Source: Corynebacterium sp. (lineage in GTDB: Bacteria; Actinomycetota; Actinomycetes; Mycobacteriales; Mycobacteriaceae). From it: 64,000 bases of DNA. Position numbers and translations under genes: made by a program. Position 1 is the first letter of the stretch; each line of letters opens with the position of its first letter. Under the pieces are notes generated by a model, which saw only the letters and a list, made by a program, of their open reading frames with translations, had not been told where the DNA came from and did no database searches. Below are positions 1-10,400 of the stretch, piece after piece. The DNA is taken from NCBI RefSeq assembly GCF_030532965.1, contig NZ_JAUNKC010000012.1, positions 16,627 to 80,626 of the forward strand. The letters are read 5' to 3'.

Positions 1-444
1 ATGATGCATTCCGGTAGCCGCGCAAAAAATGCCCTCGATGTTGCTACTAAGTTTTTGATCGAGAAGAAAATTACTGCGTCGGCGGTGGCGCACACCGTGA
101 GCACACTGGTGCAGGAGGAACTCTGGGCACCTACCCAAGCGCTAAAATTACTGCACGATAATACACATCTTCCGGTTTTATGGCCGTTGTTGACTGAAAC
201 TGTGGCCAAGGCGGCTGCCGATTATCAGCAGGGACTCAACCCATCCAAGTGGTTGGGCAAAGTGCTTGATGTTATCGCTGAGCACGCCCCAGAGCTTGTG
301 GCCGCAACCCACGCAGGGTTTATCGAGGCCACAGCGTGGGGACCCATCGCCGTGATTGCAGAACAGAAGAAGAAAACTGCGGCAGTGACGAAAGCCCGCG
401 CACTCTGTAAGCAATTTTCCCAAGTAGCACAACACGCGAGGTAG
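1..444 (+). CDS. C-terminal end of a DUF6493-like helical-repeat protein (partial at left edge)
   Basis: The reading frame is open at the window edge, so this is most likely the 3' end of a larger gene that begins to the left; the Met codons at base 1 need not be the start. The 147 visible residues align with the last ~120 residues of the long proteins downstream. They share a Trp-Leu-x-Lys-Val-Leu-Asp helix, then a Gly-Phe-Ile and Ala-Trp segment, then a basic KKKTAA stretch. The closest relative in the window is the free-standing module at 3759-4172 (shared KKTAA). The stop codon is two bases before the GTG of the next gene, so the two are probably translationally coupled. Function is unknown. 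It could also be a complete small gene like the 137-aa one. Confidence 0.7.
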   Translation: MMHSGSRAKNALDVATKFLIEKKITASAVAHTVSTLVQEELWAPTQALKLLHDNTHLPVLWPLLTETVAKAAADYQQGLNPSKWLGKVLDVIAEHAPELVAATHAGFIEATAWGPIAVIAEQKKKTAAVTKARALCKQFSQVAQHAR

Positions 445-446
445 TA

Positions 447-3400
447 GTGAGCACTTCTAGTCGTATCCAGCAAGCTGTTGAAATCCTCTATGAGCTGGGG
501 TGGTTAGGTTCGCAATCCACCCCAGAGAAACTCAGAGTGTCTGAGCTGGAGTTAGGCACACCCGCACAGCAGGAGACAGTTGTTGAGGCGCTGTCCAATC
601 CACGCTGGCCGCAAAAACTCAGCCACTACCTTAAAATACCCGAGCGGGAAATCTATGGCCGCGCCGAAACCACCTTCCTGCAATTTTTCGCTATCCGCGC
701 TGGGGCTCAGGCACAAGATGTGGATAAGTGGCCCACTGTTTCGGATGAAGAAACACTCGCTGAGTTGGTGGAAAAACGCGGTGAAAAGTTTGTGTGTGAT
801 TTTCTCCGTCTCGTGAACTATGAGCGAACGGTCGACGAATTGCAGTATCCCACCCGTTACGCCGTTGCCTCGGTGCTGTTGGTCCATTCTGGTGCGACGA
901 TACCCGATAATCCCACCTACCTGAATAATTGGGCGTTGACGGTCTTGCCGCTTATTGCACCAGATGCTGTGAAAGATTTTCCGGTTGCAGCGCATCTGGC
1001 GATCACGAAGAAAAATGCGCTGGCTCGCCTTCCTGAGCACATTGCCTGCGGTGTGAAGTACCCAGTTTTGGTGTGGGGTGCGTGGGGAAAACTCCTTGTC
1101 GAGGCCGAAAAACACGCCATGGTGGATCGTGGCGTGGCGCTGGATGCTGTGGTGCGGGCACTCGATGTGGCGCAGAAGCGATCCCAGATCAAGCGGTGTA
1201 TGAGCTTACTAGTGGATGATCTTGCTATCACCGATGAGGAACTTCTCGCTCGCACTGATGTGCTGGTTCCCCTCTTGGCACGCGGGGATTCGTTGTGCGT
1301 GACTAGTTTTGCGCCCCGTCTGATTGCGGCCGTCCCTAGCGACGGGCTGGCTGAGGTGGCGCTTGCAGCCAGCTATGTGTCCACGATGACGGGGCAGCGG
1401 AAGGTTTTTCAGGCCCTTGTTAAACGCGGCGAACTCCCGCCACAGTTGCGTGATCGTGTTGAGGAGTGCGCGGGTTCTCCTGACACCCAACTTGCTGGTT
1501 ACGCGCGAAAGCTTCTCGGCGGTGGTACATCACGCCCTGACACCACGGAGTATTTTCCGTGGCTTCCTACCCCTTCCCTGTGGGAGGTTCCTGCCTGTGA
1601 GCTGGGTGAAGTCACCGTGGACAGTGTGGCGGAGACTTTCCGGGTGGCGGATGCGGATGAGGATTGTGTAGATATTTCGCGCGAGCGTTTCCTCGCGCTG
1701 CTTGTGCAGCTTGCCGCGCAGGATGTGGAGCAGGCGCGTCGCGCGGTTGCTGGTGGTACGAGAACCCGTGTGGGGCGGTGGTCGAAGAATCGCCTTGAGC
1801 GTTGGGGCAGGGCTAGTCGCACGGAGTCGTTACCGGTGGTGCGGGAACTTGCGGTTTTGCCCCAGTTGGGGCGGGTTCCGTGTCTGCTTTCGCAACCGTC
1901 GCGGGTTGATTTGAGCATTACGTTTCCTGATCTTCGTGCTCGTCTAGCCCTGTATGATGCGCAGGGTGTGGCTGTGCTTGAGCCTGATCTTGTGCTTGCT
2001 CTCACGCGCCTTGACCCGGCGACCATTCCGCCTAAACCGCAGGTGGAGTGTTCGTGCCCTATTCTTCTTGATACTGGAGCGAAGCACGGTAAAACGGCTG
2101 GTCAGGTGGTTGAGGCGTATTGTCTAGACCCATTCGTTGAGCCGGATCTTGCTCAGCCGACGTCGCTTGCAGGGTTTCCTGTGCGGTTGCACACGCTCGC
2201 GCCGATTCCTTATGGGGTGTTTCCGCACTGGTCGCCCGATATTTTTCTCACGCCGTCTGGTTCTGCGCTTAGTCACCGTGCCGCGCAGCAGCTTGCGTGT
2301 AGCGGCGTTCCGCTGGGTCCTCGCGCGTCGATGGCTGTACTGGTTTCTTCACCTGATGCGGCGCGTGTGGCGTGGTCGCGTGGTCTGTTGCGCCCGGGTG
2401 TCCCTGATCCCGCGGCGTGCCCACGGCCACGTGGGTTGGCGCAGTCGTTGTCAGAGTTGGCGAGGGAGGGGTTGTTGGCGCTGGTCTGGCCGCTTTTCGA
2501 CGCCGTCATCGGCGTTAGCCTGAACGCGAAAGGTTCACCTCGTGATCTGGTGGACATTGTCCACGCCATGTCTACTTTCGCCCCTAGCGTCATCCGAGCG
2601 GTTAAAGAAAAATCGGCACCCGAGTCCGCCTGTGAGCTTCCTTACCTGAGACAACTAGCCGCCCGCCCAGGGAAGTCGGCAGCGAAGCAGCAGGCGGGCG
2701 CCCTTGTGGCGTTGTTGCCTGAGGTACACCACGAGCCAGAAGCTCAGGGCACCGTTGACTATCAGGATTTTTCCCACCTGTGGGCTCGTGATTCTTTCTC
2801 TGCACCGGCCTGCAGCGATGGCGTAGAGGTGACCGTGACGCCTAGCGGTGACTGTGTGCTGACACTGGGGGAGAAGCGGTTTCTGGCAGAAGATCCGAGG
2901 GCGTTTTTCGCCAACTCGTCGTATTTCATGTGGAAAGTGCGAGATGATTCCTCACACACTGTGTGGTTGGCGTGGCGCGATGGTGCCATGGTTGTTGCAG
3001 ATAAGCCGAAGTTTGTGCGCCCTGATCCTGGTTCGATTGTGCCGACCTCCATTGTGGCGTGCCTTGTGGTGGGGTTGGGAACAAAGGACACCTATGAGGA
3101 TGCGAGTCGAGTTTTCGACAAAATGCTTAGTGGGAACCATCTTTCAACTGCCAGTATTGATGAAGCAATGGCGAAGATTGTGGGGTTTTGTGACTATTGG
3201 AATCCTACGGTTTTGCTGCGCTTGGTCAAGGCCAAGCGTGAACAGAGTGCTCTTCTGTGGCCGATTCTTAGCCACCTCCTCACATATGCAGCCCAGGCTT
3301 GTCACCAGCCCAAATGGCTCAATGGGGTGCTTGGCATTATGAGGGAGGATGCGGGATTTTTCCGGTGGGCGCTGGTTCATCAGCGGATCCCCGCTGATCG

Positions 3401-3515
3401 TTTCGCGGCGCTTGCACGATTGGGGCAGGATTCATCCAACGCGACGGCGACAGTGCGTCGTAAAGCGAAAGAGCTTTCGCACCTTCTTAACCTGGCGAAG
3501 GACGCCCCAGCGTGA
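447..3515 (+). CDS. Large DUF6493-like helical-repeat protein, copy A
   Basis: A 1022-aa protein with a GTG start two bases after the preceding stop. The sequence is mostly amphipathic helices resembling HEAT/ARM-like repeats. I see no signal peptide, membrane segment or nucleotide-binding motif. From N to C: an LGW-containing start shared by all copies; helical repeats to about residue 370; a conserved block near 478-490 (CLLSQPSRVDLS) followed by a Glu-Pro-Asp-Leu helix; an FPHWSPD element near 590; helices to about 770; a WLAWRDG element near 841; and a C-terminal helical module with WLNGVLG near 957. The LLS-P-T/S block and the FPHW element match what I remember of Streptomyces DUF6493/DUF7824/DUF7825 proteins. 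Copy B at 4199 is its nearest relative. Codons in about 1580-2520 are strongly G/T-rich. Function unknown. Confidence 0.85.
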   Translation: MSTSSRIQQAVEILYELGWLGSQSTPEKLRVSELELGTPAQQETVVEALSNPRWPQKLSHYLKIPEREIYGRAETTFLQFFAIRAGAQAQDVDKWPTVSDEETLAELVEKRGEKFVCDFLRLVNYERTVDELQYPTRYAVASVLLVHSGATIPDNPTYLNNWALTVLPLIAPDAVKDFPVAAHLAITKKNALARLPEHIACGVKYPVLVWGAWGKLLVEAEKHAMVDRGVALDAVVRALDVAQKRSQIKRCMSLLVDDLAITDEELLARTDVLVPLLARGDSLCVTSFAPRLIAAVPSDGLAEVALAASYVSTMTGQRKVFQALVKRGELPPQLRDRVEECAGSPDTQLAGYARKLLGGGTSRPDTTEYFPWLPTPSLWEVPACELGEVTVDSVAETFRVADADEDCVDISRERFLALLVQLAAQDVEQARRAVAGGTRTRVGRWSKNRLERWGRASRTESLPVVRELAVLPQLGRVPCLLSQPSRVDLSITFPDLRARLALYDAQGVAVLEPDLVLALTRLDPATIPPKPQVECSCPILLDTGAKHGKTAGQVVEAYCLDPFVEPDLAQPTSLAGFPVRLHTLAPIPYGVFPHWSPDIFLTPSGSALSHRAAQQLACSGVPLGPRASMAVLVSSPDAARVAWSRGLLRPGVPDPAACPRPRGLAQSLSELAREGLLALVWPLFDAVIGVSLNAKGSPRDLVDIVHAMSTFAPSVIRAVKEKSAPESACELPYLRQLAARPGKSAAKQQAGALVALLPEVHHEPEAQGTVDYQDFSHLWARDSFSAPACSDGVEVTVTPSGDCVLTLGEKRFLAEDPRAFFANSSYFMWKVRDDSSHTVWLAWRDGAMVVADKPKFVRPDPGSIVPTSIVACLVVGLGTKDTYEDASRVFDKMLSGNHLSTASIDEAMAKIVGFCDYWNPTVLLRLVKAKREQSALLWPILSHLLTYAAQACHQPKWLNGVLGIMREDAGFFRWALVHQRIPADRFAALARLGQDSSNATATVRRKAKELSHLLNLAKDAPA

Positions 3516-3758
3516 AGCCACAGCGGCGAAAGCTTAGCGGGAGCCCTTCCAAGCGGTAGTAGCGGGGAGCCAATCGGCTGATGGTGTAGAAACATAAGCA
3601 GGAACTGTCAGGTCTGAGGGTTCCACGGATTGTTCGTGACATCAACCAAATGGATTGATGCGCGGTCTCACCTGCTATACACATAACTGAAAAACTACAA
3701 GAAAACTTCGCCCCGTACCCGCATCAAAGAACCCAGCGCTTTTAGGAGATAATCCACC
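3516..3758. other. Spacer between copy A and the small C-terminal module gene
   Basis: These 243 bases hold no convincing gene. No terminator-like hairpin with a T-run is visible after copy A. The stretch ends with a good ribosome binding site (AGGAGA at about 3744) for the 137-aa gene. It is the only sizeable spacer between same-strand genes in the array and may be a remnant of whatever joined the two halves. Confidence 0.5.
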
Positions 3759-4172
3759 ATGTCTTTTCACCCACCCACTGAGGGCGAACTTGCTCGCATT
3801 GGCCATAAGCTTGCTGATCTTGCCTGGAAGAACGCCACTACTGACCAAGCAGGGGAGCTACCGCTGGGGTCTGGGCAATTCCAAACACGGGTGCGGGAAT
3901 TGATTGTGCATCAAGAGGATGTGCTCCACGATGTTGTTCACATCTCGCCAGGTGTTTGTTTACTGTACGCCATCCGGGCGGGGGAGAAGTCCACCCCACG
4001 GTGGCTGAATAAAGTGCTGGACACAGCATTGACACACGCCGAGAGCTTCCAATTCGTTACCGAAAACGGTTACATTACAGCACAGGCCTGGGCGGGCCTG
4101 GGCAGCGTCGCAAAGCAACGCAAAAAGACCGCCGCAACTTTCAAAGCAGAAGAACTCACCCGCATCCTTTAA
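3759..4172 (+). CDS. Free-standing C-terminal module of the DUF6493-like family (137 aa)
   Basis: A complete small gene with ATG start and AGGAGA ribosome binding site. Residues ~45-137 match only the C-terminal module of the large paralogues: a TPRWLNKVLD helix, an ENGYI-x-AQAW segment, and a basic KQRKKTAA stretch. It is more similar to the partial protein at 1-444 than to the end of copies A, B or C. The first ~45 residues (PPTEGELARIGHKLADLAW onward) are a short helical lead-in. It lies 26 bases before copy B, mirroring the position of the 1-444 module just before copy A. It may therefore be a shrunken copy of the gene upstream of A, kept after a duplication of the two-gene unit, or a partner subunit. 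It has its own start and no frame damage, so I call it a real gene. Confidence 0.75.
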   Translation: MSFHPPTEGELARIGHKLADLAWKNATTDQAGELPLGSGQFQTRVRELIVHQEDVLHDVVHISPGVCLLYAIRAGEKSTPRWLNKVLDTALTHAESFQFVTENGYITAQAWAGLGSVAKQRKKTAATFKAEELTRIL

Positions 4173-4198
4173 CGGCGAAGCAGAAGAAAACTAACAAC

Positions 4199-7100
4199 AT
4201 GGGCGCACTCGACCAGCTACAACACGCAGTACGTATATTCACCGACCTCGGATGGTGTGGCATCACCCCAGGCGCGGACATCTGCACCCTCCCAATGGGA
4301 ACCACCCAGCAACGCGAAACAGTCGTCGCCGCCCTCTCCAACACCCGCTGGCCGAGCCTGCTTCAAGACCCAACCTACACCGACACATTCGAAACCCCAC
4401 CCCACACTTACATCCCCGCACTTCAACTATTCGCCGTGCGTGCAGGCGTGGCCGCCAAGTACTTCACTCGCTGGCCCGAAGTACCACACCGCGCCGCAGT
4501 ACTCGCAGTAGTCAAAGAACGCGGAATAAGCTACATCAATTCCTTCATCAAACACACCAACCCCGAACTCACCATCGACGAACTCCCCTTCGCCACCCAC
4601 TACGCACCCGAGTCCGTCCTCCTTGTCCACGCAGGCACACCCGTACCCAACCTACCCACATACATCAACAACTGGGCACTTTCAGCCATCCCCATCCTCG
4701 CTCCGCGTTACAACAAACGATTCCACACAACCCCCGACCCAGCCATCACAGAAGACCTCATACTATCCCGCTACCTAGAACACATCACAACCGGACTCCA
4801 GCATCCCAAACTAGCCTTCGGCCCATTCTGGAAAATACTCCTCGCCGGAATGAACCGCGGAATGATCGACCGCCAAACCGCAGTCGACTACGCAATACGC
4901 GCACTCGACACCGCCCACCGCAGACGACACAAAAACCAGTGCGTCGAAATGCTTTTCGACGACCTTACCGTCACCGACTCCGAACTCATCAACCACATCG
5001 ATTCCCTCGTACCCTATATCGCCACCGGTGAATACGCCTACGTCACCAGCTTCGGAACCCGCCTTATCGCCGCAGCACCCCGCACCACACTCCCAGACAT
5101 CGCCCAAGCCGCCGCCACCGTCACATCCATCGGCGGACAAACCGCAGTTCTATCCGCTCTCATCGACCGCGGCGAATACCTACCCCAACTCAGGCCCCGC
5201 CTAGCCGAACTCACCCAATCCCGAGACACCACCGTCGCCCACCGCGCCAGCCGCCTCATCGGAGAAACCCCCCAACCACAACCAGAAATCATCCCCAACA
5301 TCTGGCAACCCAAACCCCGAAAATGGCGCGTACCAAAAATCACACTAGGAAAAGCAACACCAGAAACCGTCACCCACGCACTGCAACGCATAACCATCGA
5401 CGACTTCGCCACCGACATCAACCGCGAAAAATTCCTCGCACTTTTCGTCAAACTAGCAGCAAAAAACCTCGACGAAGCCCATAGAGCAGTCCAAAACGCC
5501 ACCGAAGGGCTCATCGCCAAATGGGCCACAAACAAACTCGAACGATGGAGCAGAATACACCGCACCGAACCACTACCCATCGCCCGCGAACACGCAATCC
5601 TTACCAACATCGGCACCATACCCTGCCTCCTATCTCAACCCACCCGAGAAGACCTCAGCATCGACTTCCGCGACCTCAACAAACGACTCAAACAATACGA
5701 AAAGAAAAACGCACTCGTCATTGAACCGGACCTCATCCTCGCCCTCTGCCGCCTCGACCCCACAACCATCCCACCCGACACCACTGTCGAATGCAGCTCA
5801 CAAATCCTGCTCGACACCAAAGTAAAACTCGGCCGCAACGCCGGACAAGTAGTCACCGAATACCTCACAGACAGCTACAAAGAACCAGAACTCGTCCCAG
5901 ACCAATGGGAATACCTCCACCCACTCCCCATCAAACAACCCCTATCCCTTGATGGAATGCCCAACCGAATAGGCGGCGGCAACCACCTACCCATCGGAGT
6001 ATTCCCACATTGGACCACCGACGCCGCACACACCGGCATCACCGGCGGACGCCGCATTACCGGCGCCCGAATGGGCATCCGCGCCCAACAAGCAGTCCGC
6101 ACCAACACCCCACTCAGCCCCGGACTAGCTATGAACCTCCTCGGCCTCCTCAGAACCTCACCCCGCGGCGACCACATCGAAGGCGCTTACGAAGCAGTCC
6201 TATCAGCCTGGCACAACGGACTACTACGCCCCGGAAAAACTAACGCCAAACTACTGTACTGGCACACCCAAGTAACACACTTCCGCGGACTCGCCGAACC
6301 ACTAGAAAAACTCGCAAAAGACGGCCTCCTCTCCGTCGTATGGCCAGTACTCGACGACCTCCTCGGCATAGCAGCACGCCGGGAAGGCGCAACACTCGGC
6401 GCCCTCGAAGTCGCACAAACCATGGCAAACCTAGCCCCAAGCGTCGTCGCAGCAGTGACCACCAAACACGCACCCGTCACCGCACTCGACGTCCCCAACC
6501 TCCGCGAAATCGCAAGCAGAGAAGGCAACTCCAAAGTACTAAAAGCCGCAAGCACCGCCGTCGCACTACTACCAGAACCCGTCCGAAAACTACGTACCCC
6601 CAATAAACCTAAAGAAATCACCCTGGCCGAATTCGAAACACTATGGACACCGGAAATCAACAACCGGCCCGCCTGCCCCGACAACCTCAACCTCCACATA
6701 CAACAAGGAAGCATCGTACAGCTCACAACAGCCAGCACCACATATCAGGTAGAAGACTTCGACCTATTCACCAAACACCCAGCATTCTTCATATGGCAAG
6801 TATCCACAACCACCGAAAACACCAACACGACCACCACTGACACCACCCAACCAGAAAACACCGCATGGCTAGCCTGGCGAAACGGACAAATAGAAATCTT
6901 AGAAAAACCCCACTACAAACGCCCCGAACAACAAACCTACGCCCCCGACACCATCCTCGCCTGCGTACTCATCAACCTCAGCACCACAGCCGGATACGAC
7001 AACGGCTACCGATACATCTCACGACTACTCAACAACAACCAAATAACAGCCGCAAGCATCACCAACGCCATGCGCACCATCTGCCCCTACCTAGAACACT

Positions 7101-7420
7101 GGAACCCAACCATCACAATGCGACTACTGCGCAACGAACCACACCACATCGCAACCCTATGGCCCATCCTCGCCGAACTCGTACAACACGCAGCAACCCT
7201 ACCGCGCCTACCCAAATGGATAAACCCAGTACTCGACATCATCACCACACAACAAACAGCACTACTACTGGCAATGGGACACAACTACATACAACCCCAA
7301 CGCTTCTCAGCACTCATCGACATCGCACACGCGCCCATGAAACAACCATCAGCAGCACACCAAAAAGCAACCGCCATAGCCGCCGCATTCGGCCTCGTAG
7401 AACCAAAAACACACCAATAA
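4199..7420 (+). CDS. Large DUF6493-like helical-repeat protein, copy B
   Basis: A 1073-aa paralogue of copy A with ATG start 26 bases after the small module gene. The N-terminus repeats the pattern of A (LGW, then LPMGTTQQRETVVAALSN). The central LLSQPTREDLSIDF block is near residue 477, a VFPHW element near 601, and WLAWRNG near 890. A Thr/Asn-rich insertion just before WLAWRNG accounts for much of the extra length. The C-terminal module (LPKWINPVLD) is present. Codon third positions are almost all C or A. In a hand count of 7081-7140 the top strand has C 24, A 19, G 9, T 8, the opposite bias to copy A. The Shine-Dalgarno sequence is weak (AGAAG). No catalytic motif is visible and function is unknown. 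Confidence 0.85.
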   Translation: MGALDQLQHAVRIFTDLGWCGITPGADICTLPMGTTQQRETVVAALSNTRWPSLLQDPTYTDTFETPPHTYIPALQLFAVRAGVAAKYFTRWPEVPHRAAVLAVVKERGISYINSFIKHTNPELTIDELPFATHYAPESVLLVHAGTPVPNLPTYINNWALSAIPILAPRYNKRFHTTPDPAITEDLILSRYLEHITTGLQHPKLAFGPFWKILLAGMNRGMIDRQTAVDYAIRALDTAHRRRHKNQCVEMLFDDLTVTDSELINHIDSLVPYIATGEYAYVTSFGTRLIAAAPRTTLPDIAQAAATVTSIGGQTAVLSALIDRGEYLPQLRPRLAELTQSRDTTVAHRASRLIGETPQPQPEIIPNIWQPKPRKWRVPKITLGKATPETVTHALQRITIDDFATDINREKFLALFVKLAAKNLDEAHRAVQNATEGLIAKWATNKLERWSRIHRTEPLPIAREHAILTNIGTIPCLLSQPTREDLSIDFRDLNKRLKQYEKKNALVIEPDLILALCRLDPTTIPPDTTVECSSQILLDTKVKLGRNAGQVVTEYLTDSYKEPELVPDQWEYLHPLPIKQPLSLDGMPNRIGGGNHLPIGVFPHWTTDAAHTGITGGRRITGARMGIRAQQAVRTNTPLSPGLAMNLLGLLRTSPRGDHIEGAYEAVLSAWHNGLLRPGKTNAKLLYWHTQVTHFRGLAEPLEKLAKDGLLSVVWPVLDDLLGIAARREGATLGALEVAQTMANLAPSVVAAVTTKHAPVTALDVPNLREIASREGNSKVLKAASTAVALLPEPVRKLRTPNKPKEITLAEFETLWTPEINNRPACPDNLNLHIQQGSIVQLTTASTTYQVEDFDLFTKHPAFFIWQVSTTTENTNTTTTDTTQPENTAWLAWRNGQIEILEKPHYKRPEQQTYAPDTILACVLINLSTTAGYDNGYRYISRLLNNNQITAASITNAMRTICPYLEHWNPTITMRLLRNEPHHIATLWPILAELVQHAATLPRLPKWINPVLDIITTQQTALLLAMGHNYIQPQRFSALIDIAHAPMKQPSAAHQKATAIAAAFGLVEPKTHQ

Positions 7421-7470
7421 CCACAACCACCAAAACCTAAAACGCCGCCACAACCGCCAAAACTAAAAAC
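7421..7470 (+). repeat. Imperfect 23-bp tandem repeat in the B-C spacer
   Basis: Two 23-base copies at 7421-7443 and 7448-7470, separated by four bases, match at 20 of 23 positions by eye. Both begin CCACAACC and are C/A-rich. They fill most of the spacer between copies B and C and end just before the AAGGA ribosome binding site of copy C. This may be a local slippage duplication in biased sequence, or a regulatory repeat. Confidence 0.6.
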
Positions 7471-7485
7471 AAGGACACCACCCAC

Positions 7486-10400
7486 ATGCCCCACACCCCA
7501 ACAACCGACAACGCACTCACAATCTTCAACAACCTAGGGTGGAACAACGCCACACTCGCCGATACACCAACCCTGCCGCTAGGCAACCTAGAACAACAAG
7601 AAACCGCACGCCGCGACCTAACAAACACCCACATCGACTTCAGAAACCATAACCTCGTTATCTTCGCCACCCGGCTCGGGATACCACCGCGCCGGGTTAT
7701 AGAGATCGCAAGCCAGATTCCAAGCGACGTGCTGGCCACTGTTATCACGGAACACGGGGATGAGTACTGCCATAAGTTCATAACTGTGGCGTGTACGGGT
7801 GGCTCCCGGATTGGTGAGCATGGCGTTAGCTGGTTCGGAACGGCTGCCGTCGATGCGCTGTTGCGGCTGGCCGTAACCGACCCTGATGTGGTTGTACCAG
7901 CGCTGTCGAATGCGGAATACGTTAAGGATTGGGCGGTTGTCGCAGCGCGCAGCTTGCAACCTGATGCAGTAACTGCGGTGCCCCGCAAGCACGAACAGGT
8001 AGTGCCGCAGGAGTTGATTACCTCCACGCTCGCTAGACATGTGCGTGCTGGCTTCGAGTTGGGTTTGGCTGCGACTGGTCCGTTCAGTACGGTTGTTTCT
8101 GCTGGTTACCGCGGTGGGTGGCTCGGGCGGGAAGAGACGATTATGCATATATGTCAGGCGCTTTCCATGGTGAATCGGCCTGGTGATGTTAAACGGTGGG
8201 TTCAGTGTCTGACGGAAGATATAGAAATAGCCGACGCGGAAATATATGCGCAGCGCCAACTTCTTAGTGCGTGCATTGCTACGGGACAGCCTGTGGTCGT
8301 CGAAAAGCTCGGCGTGCCGCTTATTAGCACAGTAACCGACAGCGAACTTGTTGATATCGCGCTGCCCGCGTTATACACAAAGACCAAAAAAGCGCAGAAG
8401 TTGGTTATCGCGGCGCTGAAAAATCGGGTGAACCCCGCGCCCGAGACGGTGCAACCGCTTGTGGAACGACTGCGTGAGGTGCCGGAGGGGAGCAGTTTGT
8501 TAGAGCAATGGGGGATAGTCTCAGGGACTTCTGCCACAAGCAGCCACGATGCGCCCACATTTATCTGGCGTGACGCACCACCGTTGTGGGATGTCCCGCG
8601 TTTCGCGCCGATCCCGGCAACCACAGAACAGATCGCGCAGGCTTTGCCGCAGGTCATCGCTTCACAACGCGCACTTTCGACTACCCGGGGCAGCTTCGGC
8701 GACGGTACCACCGAAAAATTTGTCCTAGCGTGCCACCGCCTGGCCGCAACCGACCCGCAGTCGCTGCGCCGAGTAGTGGCGGGCGTTCCAGCTGAGCTTT
8801 TCGACGGCATATTGCGTCAGTGGGCAGATGATTGCCTGGAGATACCGCGTTCCTTCCGCAAACTTTCACTTGTCGACGCCCGCCTCATCGCGCTTTTAAG
8901 CGCAGCCAATCAACTACCATGCGTGCTCTCAGAACCCAGCTACGAGGATCTTTCCATCACTTTTGATGACTTCTTGACCCGACTCAAGCTCTACGAAACC
9001 CACAATCAGCCAGTCGCCGAAGCCGACCTTGCAACCGCGCTTGCCCGCCTCATCATCCCCGAATCGGTTATGGAACTGCCGGAACTTGAGATCCGGGTCA
9101 TGAACCTCAGTGGTGAGATTCTCCATCCGACGGTAGGCACTGTCTTAAAAAATTACCTGGCTGACTCGTTCACCGAACCAGCATTGGACTACCAGCAACC
9201 AGAAGTGAAGAAACGACCGAAGTCGTTGCGGACGGAACCCGACGGCATTGCACCCAATTACTTTTTCTACGCCACCCCGCAACTGTTTCCTTGTTGGCAA
9301 TACGCTCACCTTGGCGGCCTTCATGCCCACAGCCCAGCTGCGCCGATTATCGCAAATCAGCTTGCATGCCGTGCCACCGAACTGCATCCGGCAGCAACGA
9401 TTAATTTCATAGGAAGCTGTCGGAGCCATCCAGAGATTATCGATACCCTGCACACGGCGTGGCAACGCGGACTCATCAACATAGCAACGATGGACGCAAC
9501 CTATTTGGATTGGAAACCGGAATTAACACACCTGCAAGCGCTTGCCACCACCCTCATGGACATCGCCGAAGCAGACATGGTGGCATTAAGTTGGTCGGCC
9601 CTCGACGCGGTCATTACCAAAGCGGTTACTACCCACAGCCGCATTCCGGCGGGGCTTACCGACATTATCGATGCAATGGCAACACTTTGCCCATCGGTTA
9701 AAGCAGCGGTGGCTGATGCTACCGCGCCACAAACCGTTTTAGCGGTGCCTGGGTTACGGGCTCTGGCTGCTAAAACCGGCAATGCCAAAGCCATCGTCGC
9801 GGCCCGTAACGTCGTGGATACACTCGGTCCGATTACAACAGATGACAGCCCCACCCCGCAGGCTTCCCACCTAGACGACACCCAATGTGGGCAATTGTGG
9901 TCCCCGCCGGAGGCCCCTGATATTACCGATTCTCTGGTAGTTGGTATTAGCGAATCAGGCGTGATCACCCTCGGTTTTCCCGCCGATCTGGCCACCTACT
10001 ACCACATTCGCAGCGTGCCCACATTAGGGGCGGTGGTCTTAGACCAAAGTTATCCCAGCACCAGTAAAACGCAGCGGAAAACCGGAAGCTTTATCTACTG
10101 GGACGGTGAAGCTATCCAACACGAGCCAGCAAAACAGTTCAACGGATTCCTCTACCACAAAAACACCGGTACACCTAAATCTCTTCCGCCAAGCCTTGTG
10201 GCGATCTATCTGGCCGAACAGGGAACTGAGACATGGAATGACGAAACCTGGCAACTACTAAGCACACTCGCCACCACAGGTGGCATAGCGGTGAGCGCCG
10301 TGCAAAACGCGGTGCGCATCTGTAGCCAACACCCCGCCTGGAATCCAGCCATACTAGCCGAAAAGACAGTGCACAACCCGAAACTCGTGCCTGTTTTCTG

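Noticed and set aside
3516-3758. Insertion-sequence remnant in the spacer after copy A
   Set aside because: No inverted terminal repeats, target duplication or transposase-like frame could be recognised by eye.
4252-5031. A 259-codon open frame inside copy B in another frame, rich in His, Arg, Pro and Thr
   Set aside because: It is a by-product of the extreme C/A-rich composition of copy B; it has no ribosome binding site, no fold-like pattern, and the overlapping frame encodes a conserved protein.
6865-7440. A 191-codon open frame overlapping the end of copy B, Thr/Arg/His-rich
   Set aside because: Same composition artefact; low complexity and in conflict with the conserved C-terminal module of copy B.
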